64,000 nt of DNA from assembly GCA_048262655.1 (NCBI GenBank), contig JBLXEY010000002.1, positions 62,001 through 126,000 of the forward strand, written 5' to 3'. The position numbers and the translations under genes were made by a program. The first letter of the stretch is position 1. The number at the start of each line of letters is the position of its first letter. Shown in pieces: positions 1 through 8,974 of this stretch. The notes under the pieces are model-generated. The model saw only the letters and a program-made list of their open reading frames with translations, searched no databases and was not told the DNA's origin. This DNA is from JABMNT01 sp048262655 (lineage in GTDB: Bacteria; Pseudomonadota; Alphaproteobacteria; Rhodospirillales; Casp-alpha2).

Positions 1-67
1 TTGTCTTTTGTATCGCGACGCGATACCACCTGAGCCTCGAAACACCGAAGTTGATGAGGTTTCATTT

Positions 68-850
68 ATGTCCTTGCCGTTCCCCCTGCCCTCCGTACCG
101 GGCGTTGAGTTTGATCTCATCACGGTATCGCTGATTTTGGGCGTATTTTTTATGGGCGGGCTTGGCAAGGGTGCGATCGGCTTCGGGCTGCCCATTATTG
201 TCATATCCTTGCTCTCATCCTTTGTGCCGGTGACATTCGGCGTCGCCCTGAATGTGATTCCGCCGATTATTCTTAATCTCTGGCAAGCGACCCACAAGGC
301 GTCTGTTGTTTCCAACGCCAAGCGAATCTGGCCGGTTCTATTGGGTTTGGCCGTCGGCGTTACGTTTACGACCCTGATTATCACCGGTGTTTCACCAAAG
401 TTAATGTTGGGGGTCACGGGCGTTGTTATCCTGATTTTTTGCGCAAATTCCCTTTGGGGGATTTCGTTTTCCATCCCGGCCCATCGGGAAACGCCCATCG
501 GTCTGGTGGTTGGGGCCCTGTGCGGAATTTTAGGCGGTATGACATCGGTCAGCGTGCCACCATTTCTGGCCTTCCTGGTGTCTCTCAAACTGGATAAGGA
601 CGTCTTCGTCTCGACACTGGGGCTTTACTTTGTCATTGCCAGTTTTTGTCTGATCGTTGCGTTTAGCTCTGTTGGCCTGCTGACCCTGGCCTACATACCG
701 CTCGCCCTCGCCTGCACCGCTGTCACAGCCGTAGGCATGTGGTGTGGGATCAAGGTGCGCAACCGGCTGGATCAAAAAAAGTTCTATAATGCCGTGTTGT
801 TAATGATGGCGCTGATTAGCCTGAATTTGATCCGTCGGGCTGTCTTTTAA
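68..850 (+). CDS. TauE/SafE-family anion exporter
   Basis: A polytopic inner-membrane protein of 260 residues. The family (TauE/SafE/TSUP, DUF81) moves sulfite, sulfoacetate and similar anions. The sequence has two related halves, each opening with a glycine-rich helix (GLGKGAIGFGLP near residue 30 and GILGGMTSVSVPP near 160), the usual inverted-repeat plan of the family, with about eight hydrophobic segments. The ATG at 68 is chosen over the upstream in-frame TTG at 8 because a purine-rich TGATGAGG sits 8-10 bases before it and the extra residues look non-coding. It reads toward the solute-binding-protein gene 120 bp downstream. Family call is secure; substrate is unknown. Confidence 0.85.
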   Translation: MSLPFPLPSVPGVEFDLITVSLILGVFFMGGLGKGAIGFGLPIIVISLLSSFVPVTFGVALNVIPPIILNLWQATHKASVVSNAKRIWPVLLGLAVGVTFTTLIITGVSPKLMLGVTGVVILIFCANSLWGISFSIPAHRETPIGLVVGALCGILGGMTSVSVPPFLAFLVSLKLDKDVFVSTLGLYFVIASFCLIVAFSSVGLLTLAYIPLALACTAVTAVGMWCGIKVRNRLDQKKFYNAVLLMMALISLNLIRRAVF

Positions 851-971
851 CGGTATTTGCCCCTAAAGTTTGAGCAGCCAAGCCACTGGGGGACTTCACA
901 CAGACGTTACTCCCGCCGCCGCGTTTGCTCCTGTAAGATTGAACTTTGAATATACATGTGGGGAAAAAACT

Positions 972-2549
972 ATGATCAAAACCAAGATTTTCGGTGCGGC
1001 CCTCGTCGCTGCAGCGGTTTCGTTCGCGGTCGCACCTGTTGCGGCCAAGGAGTTTCGCTGGGCATCGGGCACGGATCCGCAAACCCTGGACCCGCACGCG
1101 ACAAATTCTGCGCCTGTGCTTGGCTTTCTCAATAACGTCTACGAAGGTTTGGTCCGTCGCAATAAGCAGATGAAAATTGAAGGCGCGCTGGCGGAAAGTT
1201 GGGAGCCGCTCGGCAGTAATGGTTGGCGTTTTAACTTGCGTCGGGGCGTCGTTTTTCATGATGGCTCAAGCTTGACCGCCGAAGACGTCCTGTTTTCCTA
1301 CGAACGCGCTTCATCGAAAGACTCGGATGTGCGCTCCTGGTTCGCACCGGTTACGGAAGTCAAGATTGTCGATGATTTCACCGTCGACTTTATGACCAAA
1401 GCGGCCAATCCCCTGTTCCCGGATTCCATCGCCAACTTTATGATTTTGGATAAAGGTTGGGCAGAAAAGAACAACAGCCAACGCCCGAGCCGTGAAAAAG
1501 AAAACTTTGCGACGCGAAATGAAAACGGCACCGGCGCTTTTAAGGTCAGCCTGCGCGACCCGGGTGTGCGTACCGAACTGGTGCCGCATACGGCTTGGTG
1601 GGATAAGGCAGAGCATAACCTGACCAAAGCCGTGTTCACGCCCATCAAAAACAAGGCCACCGGTATTGCGGCCCTGATTTCAGGCGAGATTGATTTCATC
1701 GAGCCGATCCCCTTGCAAGACGTCCCGCGCCTCAAACAAACAGCCGGCTTTAAAGTCCATGAAGGCGTTGAAGCCCGTGTGGTTATGCTGGGTTTTGGTC
1801 ATGACCGGGATAAACTCAAATATTCAGAAGAAACCACTGATAAAAACCCGTTCCTTGATGCAAAAGTCCGCAAGGCCGTCTATCAAGCGATCAACGTCGA
1901 TGCGCTGATCAGCAAGGTCATGCGGGGCAACGCGGCGCCGGCATCTCAACTCGTTAGCCCGGCCATGAAGGGCTTTACGCAAAAGTTGGAAGCCCGCTTG
2001 GCCTTTGATACGGATGCGTCGAAAAAACTCCTGAGTGAAGCTGGATATCCGGACGGGTTCAGCTTTGGCCTGATGTGTCCGAATGATCGTTATATCAATG
2101 ATGAAGCCATTTGCCGCGCGGTTGCCAGCATGCTTTCGAAAGTTGGCGTTAAGGCCAAACTGAGCGCCATGCCGGTACGCGGTTACTGGCCGGAATTGCG
2201 GGCTGATAACTTCGATATGTATATGCTGGGCTGGTCGCCAGGTACGTTTGATGCCGAGCACCCCATCCGCTTTTTGGCGTCTACGCCCAACAAGGAAAAG
2301 AAACTCGGCAGCTGGAATTTTGGCGGTTATTCAAACGCCCGTGTTGATGAGCTTCTGCCGTTGTTGCAAAAGGAGCTTGATGACAGCAAACGCCAAGCGA
2401 TGATTGATGAGGTCCATCAAATCCTGATCGATGATGTGGCTTATGTGCCCATGTACATCCAGCCTTTGGTCTGGGGCTCAAAAGACAACATCACCCTGAC
2501 CCAGCGCACCGATAACTTCTTTATCCTGAGGTGGGTAAACGTGAACTAG
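972..2549 (+). CDS. ABC transporter substrate-binding protein, family 5 (peptide/nickel type)
   Basis: Periplasmic binding protein of 525 residues for a Dpp/Opp-type ABC importer. It has a signal peptide ending near VAA/KEF (residue 25), then the family's early LDPH motif, the WRFNLRRGVVFHDG block and the C-terminal VPMYIQP region. ATG 972 is preceded by GTGGGGA; the longer in-frame reading from 870 has no plausible signal peptide. A strong terminator follows at once. It faces convergently the permease/ATPase operon at 3307-6973, which has no binding-protein gene of its own, so the two probably work together; that pairing is inference. Confidence 0.88.
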   Translation: MIKTKIFGAALVAAAVSFAVAPVAAKEFRWASGTDPQTLDPHATNSAPVLGFLNNVYEGLVRRNKQMKIEGALAESWEPLGSNGWRFNLRRGVVFHDGSSLTAEDVLFSYERASSKDSDVRSWFAPVTEVKIVDDFTVDFMTKAANPLFPDSIANFMILDKGWAEKNNSQRPSREKENFATRNENGTGAFKVSLRDPGVRTELVPHTAWWDKAEHNLTKAVFTPIKNKATGIAALISGEIDFIEPIPLQDVPRLKQTAGFKVHEGVEARVVMLGFGHDRDKLKYSEETTDKNPFLDAKVRKAVYQAINVDALISKVMRGNAAPASQLVSPAMKGFTQKLEARLAFDTDASKKLLSEAGYPDGFSFGLMCPNDRYINDEAICRAVASMLSKVGVKAKLSAMPVRGYWPELRADNFDMYMLGWSPGTFDAEHPIRFLASTPNKEKKLGSWNFGGYSNARVDELLPLLQKELDDSKRQAMIDEVHQILIDDVAYVPMYIQPLVWGSKDNITLTQRTDNFFILRWVNVN

Positions 2550-2576
2550 CGTTCACCCCAGAGATAAAACCTGAAG

Positions 2577-2607
2577 CGCCCCGCTAGACGATCTGGCGGG
2601 GCGTTTT
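2577..2607 (+). terminator. Rho-independent terminator after the binding-protein gene
   Basis: A perfect 8-bp stem (CGCCCCGC with GCGGGGCG), extendable by three more pairs around a 5-base loop, is followed by TTTT. It lies 28 bp after the stop codon at 2547-2549. Confidence 0.85.
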
Positions 2608-2804
2608 GTGTTTGATCGGCGAGGACAGGAGCACCGTTACGGCATTTAGCTTTTCCCACGTGACATATTCTCGAAAGCTAACAGTCTCTGATAGGTCTTG
2701 GTCTCATAAAACGCGCCATGCGTAAGAGACGTCCTCTGATGCTCCGGAAAAAGACAGCAGTTGCCGGGGTCGAAAAGGTTCGGGTTTGGCACCAATCAGC
2801 CTTT

Positions 2805-3167
2805 TTAATTCTTTACGATGTTCGGCTTTTCCTGCTCAATCCGTTCAATAATCAGTTCGGCATCCTCGGGTTCGATACCAGCTTCACTAAATGCAAAGCG
2901 CATATGCGCTATTAACAAAGCGAAATCGTCTTCGTTAATATTGAGCTTTGCATGAGCTTCTTTAAGGTTTCGCCCTTTATAAAGTTTCGGGCCACCAACG
3001 AAATGATGCAGCAAACTCTCCAAGTGATCTTTCATGTAGTCCTTGGATGCCCCTGTGAAGAAATGGTTCAACTTCGGGTCATCGAATACACGATCATAAA
3101 ATAACTCTGGGACACCGGTCCAAAGACGGGACGCATATTTGATATACAGTTTTTCGATCTCGGCCAA
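2805..3167 (-). CDS. Truncated haemoglobin (2-on-2 globin)
   Basis: A 120-residue haem protein. Truncated globins bind O2 or NO and are commonly tied to NO detoxification or microaerobic growth. The sequence shows FYDRV (B-helix aromatic pair, F23/Y24), the PKLNHFF block, the GGP turn at 58-60, the YKGRNLKEAH stretch and the expected proximal histidine H72 in EAHAKLNI. Length is typical for group I. The gene stands alone; the 138 bp upstream probably hold its promoter, but I cannot pick one with confidence. Confidence 0.85.
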   Translation of the reverse strand: MAEIEKLYIKYASRLWTGVPELFYDRVFDDPKLNHFFTGASKDYMKDHLESLLHHFVGGPKLYKGRNLKEAHAKLNINEDDFALLIAHMRFAFSEAGIEPEDAELIIERIEQEKPNIVKN

Positions 3168-3306
3168 CTTCGGAACTCCGCTGCCTATTGCCGTGCACTC
3201 CTGCTAATGTATCGCTTGCGAACAAGTTCGACAATGCCTCAGATCATCTGTCATGAATCCGTGGGATCAGTTTTTTCAGGGAGGTGAGCCGTTAAGAACG
3301 AACCCG

Positions 3307-5049
3307 TTACCCCGCCACCAACGCCTCCGGCCGTGCCAGCAACTCCAGCGATGGCATTTCGGACATCAGTTGTTGGCTATATTCATGGCTCGGGTTTTTG
3401 AAGAAGGCTTCTGAGGGGCCGGATTCTATGACGTTGCCGTTCCGCATGACGACGATGGTGTCGGACATTTGGCGGACGACGGGAAGGTCGTGGCTGATGA
3501 ACAGGATCGAGAGGCCGAATTTGGATTGGATGTCTTTGAACAGATTGAGGACTTGGGCCTGCACGGAAACATCGAGTGCGGATGTGGGCTCGTCGCAGAT
3601 CAGCAGCGTCGGGCGGGCGACCAAAGCGCGGGCGATGGCGATGCGTTGGCGCTGACCGCCGGAAAACTGATGCGGGTATTTGAGCATGGCGCTTTGCGGC
3701 AGGCCAACAAGCGCCAGCATGGAAGCGACGATCCGGCGGGTTTCGTCCTCGCCTGATGCAAGGCCATAGAATTTAATCGGCTCGCTAATGATGTCTTCAA
3801 CGCGCCAGCGGTTATTGAGCGACGAATACGGGTCTTGAAAAATCATTTGGATTTGGCGGCGCGACGGATCATCCGTTGGGCGTTTGTGGGCCAGTTCCAG
3901 CTTGCGTTGCAGAAACGAGACGTCCCCTGCACGCGTTGGGTTAATGCCGACAATAGCCTTGGCGACGGTTGATTTGCCGCTGCCGCTTTCACCGACCAGG
4001 CCCAAAGTCTCGCCGCGCCCAATGCGAAAACTGACCTTGTTAGCAGCGCGAAACTCGACACGTTTTTGGAAGAACGAAGGTCGGGACGCAAAAACCACCG
4101 ACAGGTCATCAACCGCTATGATGGTTTCTTCAGGGTCAGGGTCTTGTTCGCTGCCACTAAGCAGCCAGGTGGCGGCGTACGTCGCCCCTGCCCCGTCGAT
4201 AGCCCAGTCATCCTCAGGCTTTTTGGATGAGGCCGACTGAAGCTCCGGGAAACGCGGAATGCGCTGGTCCATGCGAGGAACGGAAGCAACCAGGGCGCGG
4301 GTATAGGGTTGGGTTGGCGTACCCAGAACATCGTTCGTCGGGCCCGCCTCAACGCAGGCGCCATGACGCAAGACCGAAACCGTATCGGTAATTTCAGCGA
4401 TCACGCCCATGTCGTGAGTAATCAACAAAATGCCAACACCGCGATCTTTCGCAAGCTTTTTGATCAGGGCCAGAATTTGCTTTTGTACGGAGACATCAAG
4501 CGCCGTTGTCGGCTCGTCGGCGACAATGATATCGGGCTCCGATGCCAATGCGAGCGCAATGACCACGCGCTGGCGCATGCCGCCTGAAAATTGATGGGGA
4601 TAGTCGGAGATTCGCGTTTTGGCATCGCGGATCCCAACCTCTTTCATCAATTCCAAAGCGCGGGCTTTGCCTTCGGCCTCTGACAAGGGCAGATGGCAGC
4701 AGATGGTTTCCACCAATTGATCTTCGACACTGAGCAACGGATTGAGGCTGGTTTGCGGGTCCTGAAAGATCATGCTGACGCGTTTGCCGCGAAGCCCATG
4801 CCAGTCGTTTGCGTCGAGACCGACCAGCTGCTTGTCATTCAATTTGATGGAACCCGATGTTATGTTCCCGGACCCCGGCAATAACCCCAAGACAGCCGCG
4901 CCAATGGTTGATTTGCCGGCCCCCGATTCTCCAACTAGTCCGTGGATTTCACCCCGTTCAAGGTGAAGCGAGTAATCGGCGACGGCGACGTGGGTGCCAA
5001 AGCGCGTCGGGAACGCGACGTTCAGGTTTTCAAGTTCAAGCAAGGCCAT
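3307..5049 (-). CDS. Dipeptide/oligopeptide ABC transporter, fused double ATPase (DppD-DppF type)
   Basis: Cytoplasmic ATPase of 580 residues with two complete nucleotide-binding domains. The first has Walker A GESGAGKST (about residues 40-48), signature SGGMRQR and Walker B VADEPTTALD; the second has GESGSGKST, SGGQRQR and CDEPTSALD. Both carry the oligopeptide-type C-terminal extension with QPYTRAL or a similar stretch. The fusion of D and F subunits is common in this group. It is the third gene of a minus-strand operon and starts 14 bp after the DppC-type gene. Substrate cannot be read from the sequence; peptides or related solutes are likely. Confidence 0.9.
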   Translation of the reverse strand: MALLELENLNVAFPTRFGTHVAVADYSLHLERGEIHGLVGESGAGKSTIGAAVLGLLPGSGNITSGSIKLNDKQLVGLDANDWHGLRGKRVSMIFQDPQTSLNPLLSVEDQLVETICCHLPLSEAEGKARALELMKEVGIRDAKTRISDYPHQFSGGMRQRVVIALALASEPDIIVADEPTTALDVSVQKQILALIKKLAKDRGVGILLITHDMGVIAEITDTVSVLRHGACVEAGPTNDVLGTPTQPYTRALVASVPRMDQRIPRFPELQSASSKKPEDDWAIDGAGATYAATWLLSGSEQDPDPEETIIAVDDLSVVFASRPSFFQKRVEFRAANKVSFRIGRGETLGLVGESGSGKSTVAKAIVGINPTRAGDVSFLQRKLELAHKRPTDDPSRRQIQMIFQDPYSSLNNRWRVEDIISEPIKFYGLASGEDETRRIVASMLALVGLPQSAMLKYPHQFSGGQRQRIAIARALVARPTLLICDEPTSALDVSVQAQVLNLFKDIQSKFGLSILFISHDLPVVRQMSDTIVVMRNGNVIESGPSEAFFKNPSHEYSQQLMSEMPSLELLARPEALVAG

Positions 5050-5063
5050 ATCAGCGCACTCCC

Positions 5064-5996
5064 TTACCGTAACTTCGGGTTCAAAGCATCGCGCAGGAAA
5101 TCACCCAGCACGTTGACGGAGATGATCAGCAAAATGAGCGCAGCACTTGGGAAGAAAACAACCCACCATTCACCAGAGAACATATAGCTGGTGCCAATGC
5201 GGATCAGGGTGCCGAGCGACGGTTGATCGGCCGGAACGCCGACGCCTAAAAATGATAACGTCGCTTCCAGCAAAATGGCGACCGCCAGATCAACGGTGAT
5301 GATCACCATTAGGGGACCAAGGATGTTGGGTAAAATATGTGTGACCATAATCCGGATCGGTGACAAACCCATGATCTCAGCCGCCTGAACGTATTCCTTA
5401 TGGCGCTCAACAAATGTTGAAGCGCGGGCCATACGGGCGAAATTGACCCAAAGCGACAGGCCGATGGCGACGACGAGCACAAAGAACATTAATCGGTCAT
5501 GCGCTTCACCCGGCAACAGGCCCCGCGCGATGCCATCAATTAACAAAGCCGTCAGGATGGCAGGTAAGGACAATTGCACATCGGCGATCCGCATGACGAT
5601 CATATCAAACCGCCCGCCGATGTAACCCGCCGCCAAACCCAGACCGACACCGAGGACGACGGCGAATAGGACCGATACGGCACCAATCATAATCGACAGG
5701 CGCGCGCCATAAAGGATGGAGGACAGCATGTCCCTGCCCTGATCATCGGTGCCCAGGAGAAAACGCGGGTCGCCATCAGCCTGCCAGAGCGGCGGGATCA
5801 GAGAATCCAGAATATCGAAGGTTGCCAGATCATAAGGGTTTGATGGTGCGATCAGCGGCGCCAGGACAACAGCGATCAAGCTGATCAGGACGAAGCCAGC
5901 CGCGATGATCGCGCCCGGCGCGCGCAAAAACAGATAGAGCAATTCGATTTCAATGGAGACACGTTTCCACCACAGGACAATTGCATGATTGCTCAT
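5064..5996 (-). CDS. ABC transporter permease, DppC/OppC type
   Basis: Inner-membrane permease of 310 residues with an N-terminal cytoplasmic stretch, a first transmembrane helix near residues 28-50 and five more in the BPD_transp_1 domain. The EAA loop that contacts the ATPase is visible as AAEIMGLSPIRIMVTHILPN. The LLGTDDQGRDMLS motif before the domain is characteristic of DppC/GsiD proteins. Its ATG overlaps the stop codon of the preceding permease by one base (TGATG), showing translational coupling. Confidence 0.9.
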   Translation of the reverse strand: MSNHAIVLWWKRVSIEIELLYLFLRAPGAIIAAGFVLISLIAVVLAPLIAPSNPYDLATFDILDSLIPPLWQADGDPRFLLGTDDQGRDMLSSILYGARLSIMIGAVSVLFAVVLGVGLGLAAGYIGGRFDMIVMRIADVQLSLPAILTALLIDGIARGLLPGEAHDRLMFFVLVVAIGLSLWVNFARMARASTFVERHKEYVQAAEIMGLSPIRIMVTHILPNILGPLMVIITVDLAVAILLEATLSFLGVGVPADQPSLGTLIRIGTSYMFSGEWWVVFFPSAALILLIISVNVLGDFLRDALNPKLR

Positions 5997-6973
5997 CAGT
6001 CGTGCGCCCCCGAGATGCGGATGCGCGGATCGATCAGGATGTAGAGGACATCAACCACCAGATTTACAATGACAAACAATAAGGCGATCAGGATCAGGTA
6101 TACGGACATCACCGGGATGTCGACGAACTGAATGGATTCTAAAAACAGCAATCCCAGCCCCGGCCATTGAAAAACGCTTTCCGTGACAATGGCAAAGGCG
6201 ATGATGCCGCCGAATTGAAGCCCGATAATGGTGACAACCGGCACCATCGTGTTCTTGAGGGCATGACGATAATAGATGGAGCGCCAGGGCAAACCGCGGG
6301 CAATGGCAAAATTGAGATAATCCGTGCGCAGAACTTCCTGCATTTCAGAACGCACCAGCCGCATGGTCAGGGTCAGCTGGTAAAGGCCGAGGGTGATGGC
6401 CGGCAGGATCAGGGAGCGCCAACCATCGACGGTAAAAAAGTTGGATTTCCACCAGCCAAATTCGACGGTGTCGCCCCGCCCGAAGGTTGGCAGCCACGCC
6501 AATTGCGCACCGAATAGATAAATCAGCGATATGCCGATGACAAAGGTTGGCAGCGAGACCCCGATCAGCGTCACCAAAAGCAAGGCGCTTGAGGATTTTC
6601 GCTCGGGATGAATGGCCGTGTAAATACCCGCCGGAATACCAACAATCAGCGAAATGATGAGGGAGACAAAGGCCAGTTCAAGGGTGGCCGGCAAGCGAGA
6701 TTTGATCAGTTCGCCGATGGGCTGGCGGGTGCGGTAGGAAAAGCCAAATTCGCCGGTCACCATGTTCGTAACGAACCGCCCGAATTGTATTGGCACCGCA
6801 TCATTCAGCCCCAGTTCTTCGCGCAGACGTTCCTGGTCTTCAATCGAGGTTTCTTGCCCAACCATCTGAGCAATTGGGTCGCCGACAAAGCGAAACAGCG
6901 AAAAGGCGATAATGCCGACGGCCAACATCACAAAAACGGATTGGGCGATACGATTTAAAACCAGGGTGACCAT
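5996..6973 (-). CDS. ABC transporter permease, DppB/OppB type
   Basis: Inner-membrane permease of 325 residues and first gene of the three-gene transporter operon. It opens with the typical single helix (residues 8-26), then the FRFVGDP/LGLNDAVPIQFGRF region found in DppB/GsiC proteins, and a C-terminal five-helix domain with the EAA-type loop ARGLPWRSIYYRHALKN. No strong ribosome-binding site precedes ATG 6973. Immediately upstream is a 15-bp inverted repeat (6994-7035). Confidence 0.9.
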   Translation of the reverse strand: MVTLVLNRIAQSVFVMLAVGIIAFSLFRFVGDPIAQMVGQETSIEDQERLREELGLNDAVPIQFGRFVTNMVTGEFGFSYRTRQPIGELIKSRLPATLELAFVSLIISLIVGIPAGIYTAIHPERKSSSALLLVTLIGVSLPTFVIGISLIYLFGAQLAWLPTFGRGDTVEFGWWKSNFFTVDGWRSLILPAITLGLYQLTLTMRLVRSEMQEVLRTDYLNFAIARGLPWRSIYYRHALKNTMVPVVTIIGLQFGGIIAFAIVTESVFQWPGLGLLFLESIQFVDIPVMSVYLILIALLFVIVNLVVDVLYILIDPRIRISGAHD

Positions 6974-6993
6974 TGGCGGGCGTGTATTCCTGA

Positions 6994-7035
6994 AAAGTGT
7001 TCATGTCTGTGTACTCAATTAGACATGAACACTTT
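6994..7035. repeat. 15-bp perfect inverted repeat upstream of the dpp-like operon
   Basis: AAAGTGTTCATGTCT at 6994-7008 and its exact complement at 7021-7035 flank a 12-base loop. Read on the minus strand the hairpin ends in TTTT, so it may terminate transcripts from the SnoaL-like gene (stop at 7113). It also lies only 20 bp before the permease start, so a regulatory role is possible. Confidence 0.65.
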
Positions 7036-7112
7036 AAACCCAGCGGCCATAGAGGTAAAAACAGTTTTACGTGATCTTGTTCGGCCGTTAAGAAAATCGT
7101 CTTTGGCGGCCC

Positions 7113-7883
7113 TTAAAATTTACCATTTTTGTGGGCCATCTCGCCCGGGATTTCTGAGACGATATCCCAGTGTTCGACAATCTTTCCGCCATCGACCCGA
7201 AACAAATCAAAAAACGCTGTTGGTGTCTGGTTGATCAAACCTTCTGACATGGTGAATACGAAGTTTCCTTCTGCGATGACTTTGTGAACTTGTGTGTATT
7301 TTACCTTTATACCCTGCTCAGCCATTTCCTTGAACGCAGCGCCCAGGCCCTCAAGACCGTCGGCGATTGTGCTGTTGTGCTGGATGTAGGTTTGGTCACT
7401 GATAAATTCAGCCAATCGCTCGCCTTCTTCACCAATAAAGATGGCCTCAATCATTTCTGTGACGAGGGCCTTGTTTGCCTTAGTTTTATTACGATCAACG
7501 ATCTGCGTTGCGCCATCAAGTTGAGTACGGCCCGAAGGGTTCGGAGGTGTCATTGGTGCAAGGTTGTCCCAGTGTTCCGCGACCAAACCATTTTCAACCC
7601 GAAAGACATCGAAGCTGACCATCTTCTCACTGCCCATGGCCTGCGCATTTGTATAAAGATTATGAGTAACGACTAGATCGCCTTCCGCAATTGTGCGGTG
7701 TGTCGTGACTGTCATTCCGCTCTTTTTGAGTTTGGGAACAAAACCAATGATGGGTGCACTGCCGGTTGGCACGACCGGGTTGTGCTGGATGTAGTCTTTG
7801 GCAAGAAGCTTTTCTGCAGCGACCGGGTCGTAGTCAACAAACAGGGCTGACAGAAGGGCGAGTACAATGACACTGGCTGACAT
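7113..7883 (-). CDS. Tandem SnoaL-like (NTF2-fold) protein
   Basis: A 256-residue protein made of two copies of a SnoaL-like domain, residues about 8-110 and 135-250. Both copies contain YIQHN near the start and EHWD near the end, with F-D-hydrophobic-FRV between them. Single-domain members include polyketide cyclases and many uncharacterised proteins. ATG 7883 has a GGAGAT ribosome site. The N-terminus is short and hydrophobic but aligns with the first helix of the second copy, so I do not call it a signal peptide. It diverges from a LysR gene that probably controls it. Function unknown. Confidence 0.75.
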   Translation of the reverse strand: MSASVIVLALLSALFVDYDPVAAEKLLAKDYIQHNPVVPTGSAPIIGFVPKLKKSGMTVTTHRTIAEGDLVVTHNLYTNAQAMGSEKMVSFDVFRVENGLVAEHWDNLAPMTPPNPSGRTQLDGATQIVDRNKTKANKALVTEMIEAIFIGEEGERLAEFISDQTYIQHNSTIADGLEGLGAAFKEMAEQGIKVKYTQVHKVIAEGNFVFTMSEGLINQTPTAFFDLFRVDGGKIVEHWDIVSEIPGEMAHKNGKF

Positions 7884-7950
7884 AGGAATATCTCCAATTA
7901 AGAGGTGAGATCGAGCATGTGATGTGCACCGATCGGAAGGTGAACAAGGG

Positions 7951-8005
7951 GAACATAATTGAACGATTTGTTTTCACTAGATCATATAATTGGATTATTA
8001 TGTTC
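7951..8005. promoter_or_regulatory. Inverted repeat in the LysR/SnoaL-like divergent promoter
   Basis: GAACATAAT (7951-7959) and ATTATGTTC (7997-8005) form a perfect 9-bp inverted repeat with a 37-bp spacer, between the divergent starts at 7883 and 8011. Position and symmetry suit a LysR-type binding region, but binding is inferred. Confidence 0.45.
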
Positions 8006-8010
8006 GGATA

Positions 8011-8904
8011 ATGAGTACAATAAAGATCCACCACTTAAAGCATTTGGCGCTTTTTTCTTGCGTGATTGAAGAAGGAAGCTTTGCTGCGGCCGCGCGCATG
8101 CACGGAACCAGTCGATCTCGTGTGAGTGAGCAGATTACCGCATTGGAAGAAGAGCTTGGTGTTCGTCTCATACAAAGAAGCACGCGTCGTCTTTCGCTTA
8201 CCGAAGAGGGTCGCCAAGTCTACGAACAAGCCGAACAATTACGCGGCATCATGGATGGGGTCGATGAGATTACAGGACAATCGACACCCAAAGGACGGGT
8301 GTCAATTACGGCGACCAATGACATTGGGATCGGGTTTCTCTTGCCGGTCTTGAAGGCCTATCAAAAACAGTTTCCAGAAGTGGAACTGAACGTGATTCTC
8401 AGCGACGACAAGCTGGATTTAATTTCTGAAGGCATTGATTTGGGGGTTCGGGTTGGCATCCCAAGAGACGACACGTTGATTGCACGGGTTCTTTATGAAG
8501 ACCGGGTTTGGTTTTACGCAACGCCGGCGTATTTGGAAGCACACGGAGAGCCGCAAACCCTTGAGGATTTGGATGATCATAAATGGGTGGTTTTAAATCA
8601 ATCGCTCAAGAACGGTGCCTATGGTTTTTATCAGGACGGACACCTAAAACTGATTAAACCCAAGCACCCTGTCGGATGTAATTCAACCCTGATGATGCAG
8701 GCGATGATTTCAGCTAGTATGGGTCTTGGCGCAGTTTTGCCTTCAACCCTGAAAAACGAAATTGAACGCGGTGAGCTTGTTCCTGTTTTACCCGCGATAT
8801 CCGGCCCCCCTGCTGTTTTCGCCCTTGTTTATCCCTCGCGCCGGCAAATCCCGCTGCGGGTTCGCAGCCTGATTGATTTTATCATTAAATCTGAAATCTG
8901 GTAG
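8011..8904 (+). CDS. LysR-family transcriptional regulator
   Basis: DNA-binding regulator of 297 residues. The N-terminal winged helix-turn-helix reads SFAAAARMHGTSRSRVSEQ (about 24-42), followed by the linker helix and a LysR substrate-binding domain from about 90. ATG 8011 places the HTH at the usual distance from the N-terminus; an upstream TTG at 7990 would overlap the inverted repeat. It is divergent from the tandem SnoaL-like gene, the arrangement typical for a LysR protein and its target. Effector unknown. Confidence 0.88.
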   Translation: MSTIKIHHLKHLALFSCVIEEGSFAAAARMHGTSRSRVSEQITALEEELGVRLIQRSTRRLSLTEEGRQVYEQAEQLRGIMDGVDEITGQSTPKGRVSITATNDIGIGFLLPVLKAYQKQFPEVELNVILSDDKLDLISEGIDLGVRVGIPRDDTLIARVLYEDRVWFYATPAYLEAHGEPQTLEDLDDHKWVVLNQSLKNGAYGFYQDGHLKLIKPKHPVGCNSTLMMQAMISASMGLGAVLPSTLKNEIERGELVPVLPAISGPPAVFALVYPSRRQIPLRVRSLIDFIIKSEIW

Positions 8905-8974
8905 AGCTGGTCCGTTGTCTATGAGGCGTTAAGAAAATGACGCGCCTCGTGCTCTTGTTCACTCATTCGTTCGC

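Noticed and set aside
7820..7883. Signal peptide for the tandem SnoaL-like protein
   Set aside because: The hydrophobic N-terminus aligns with the first helix of the second domain copy, so it is more likely part of the fold.
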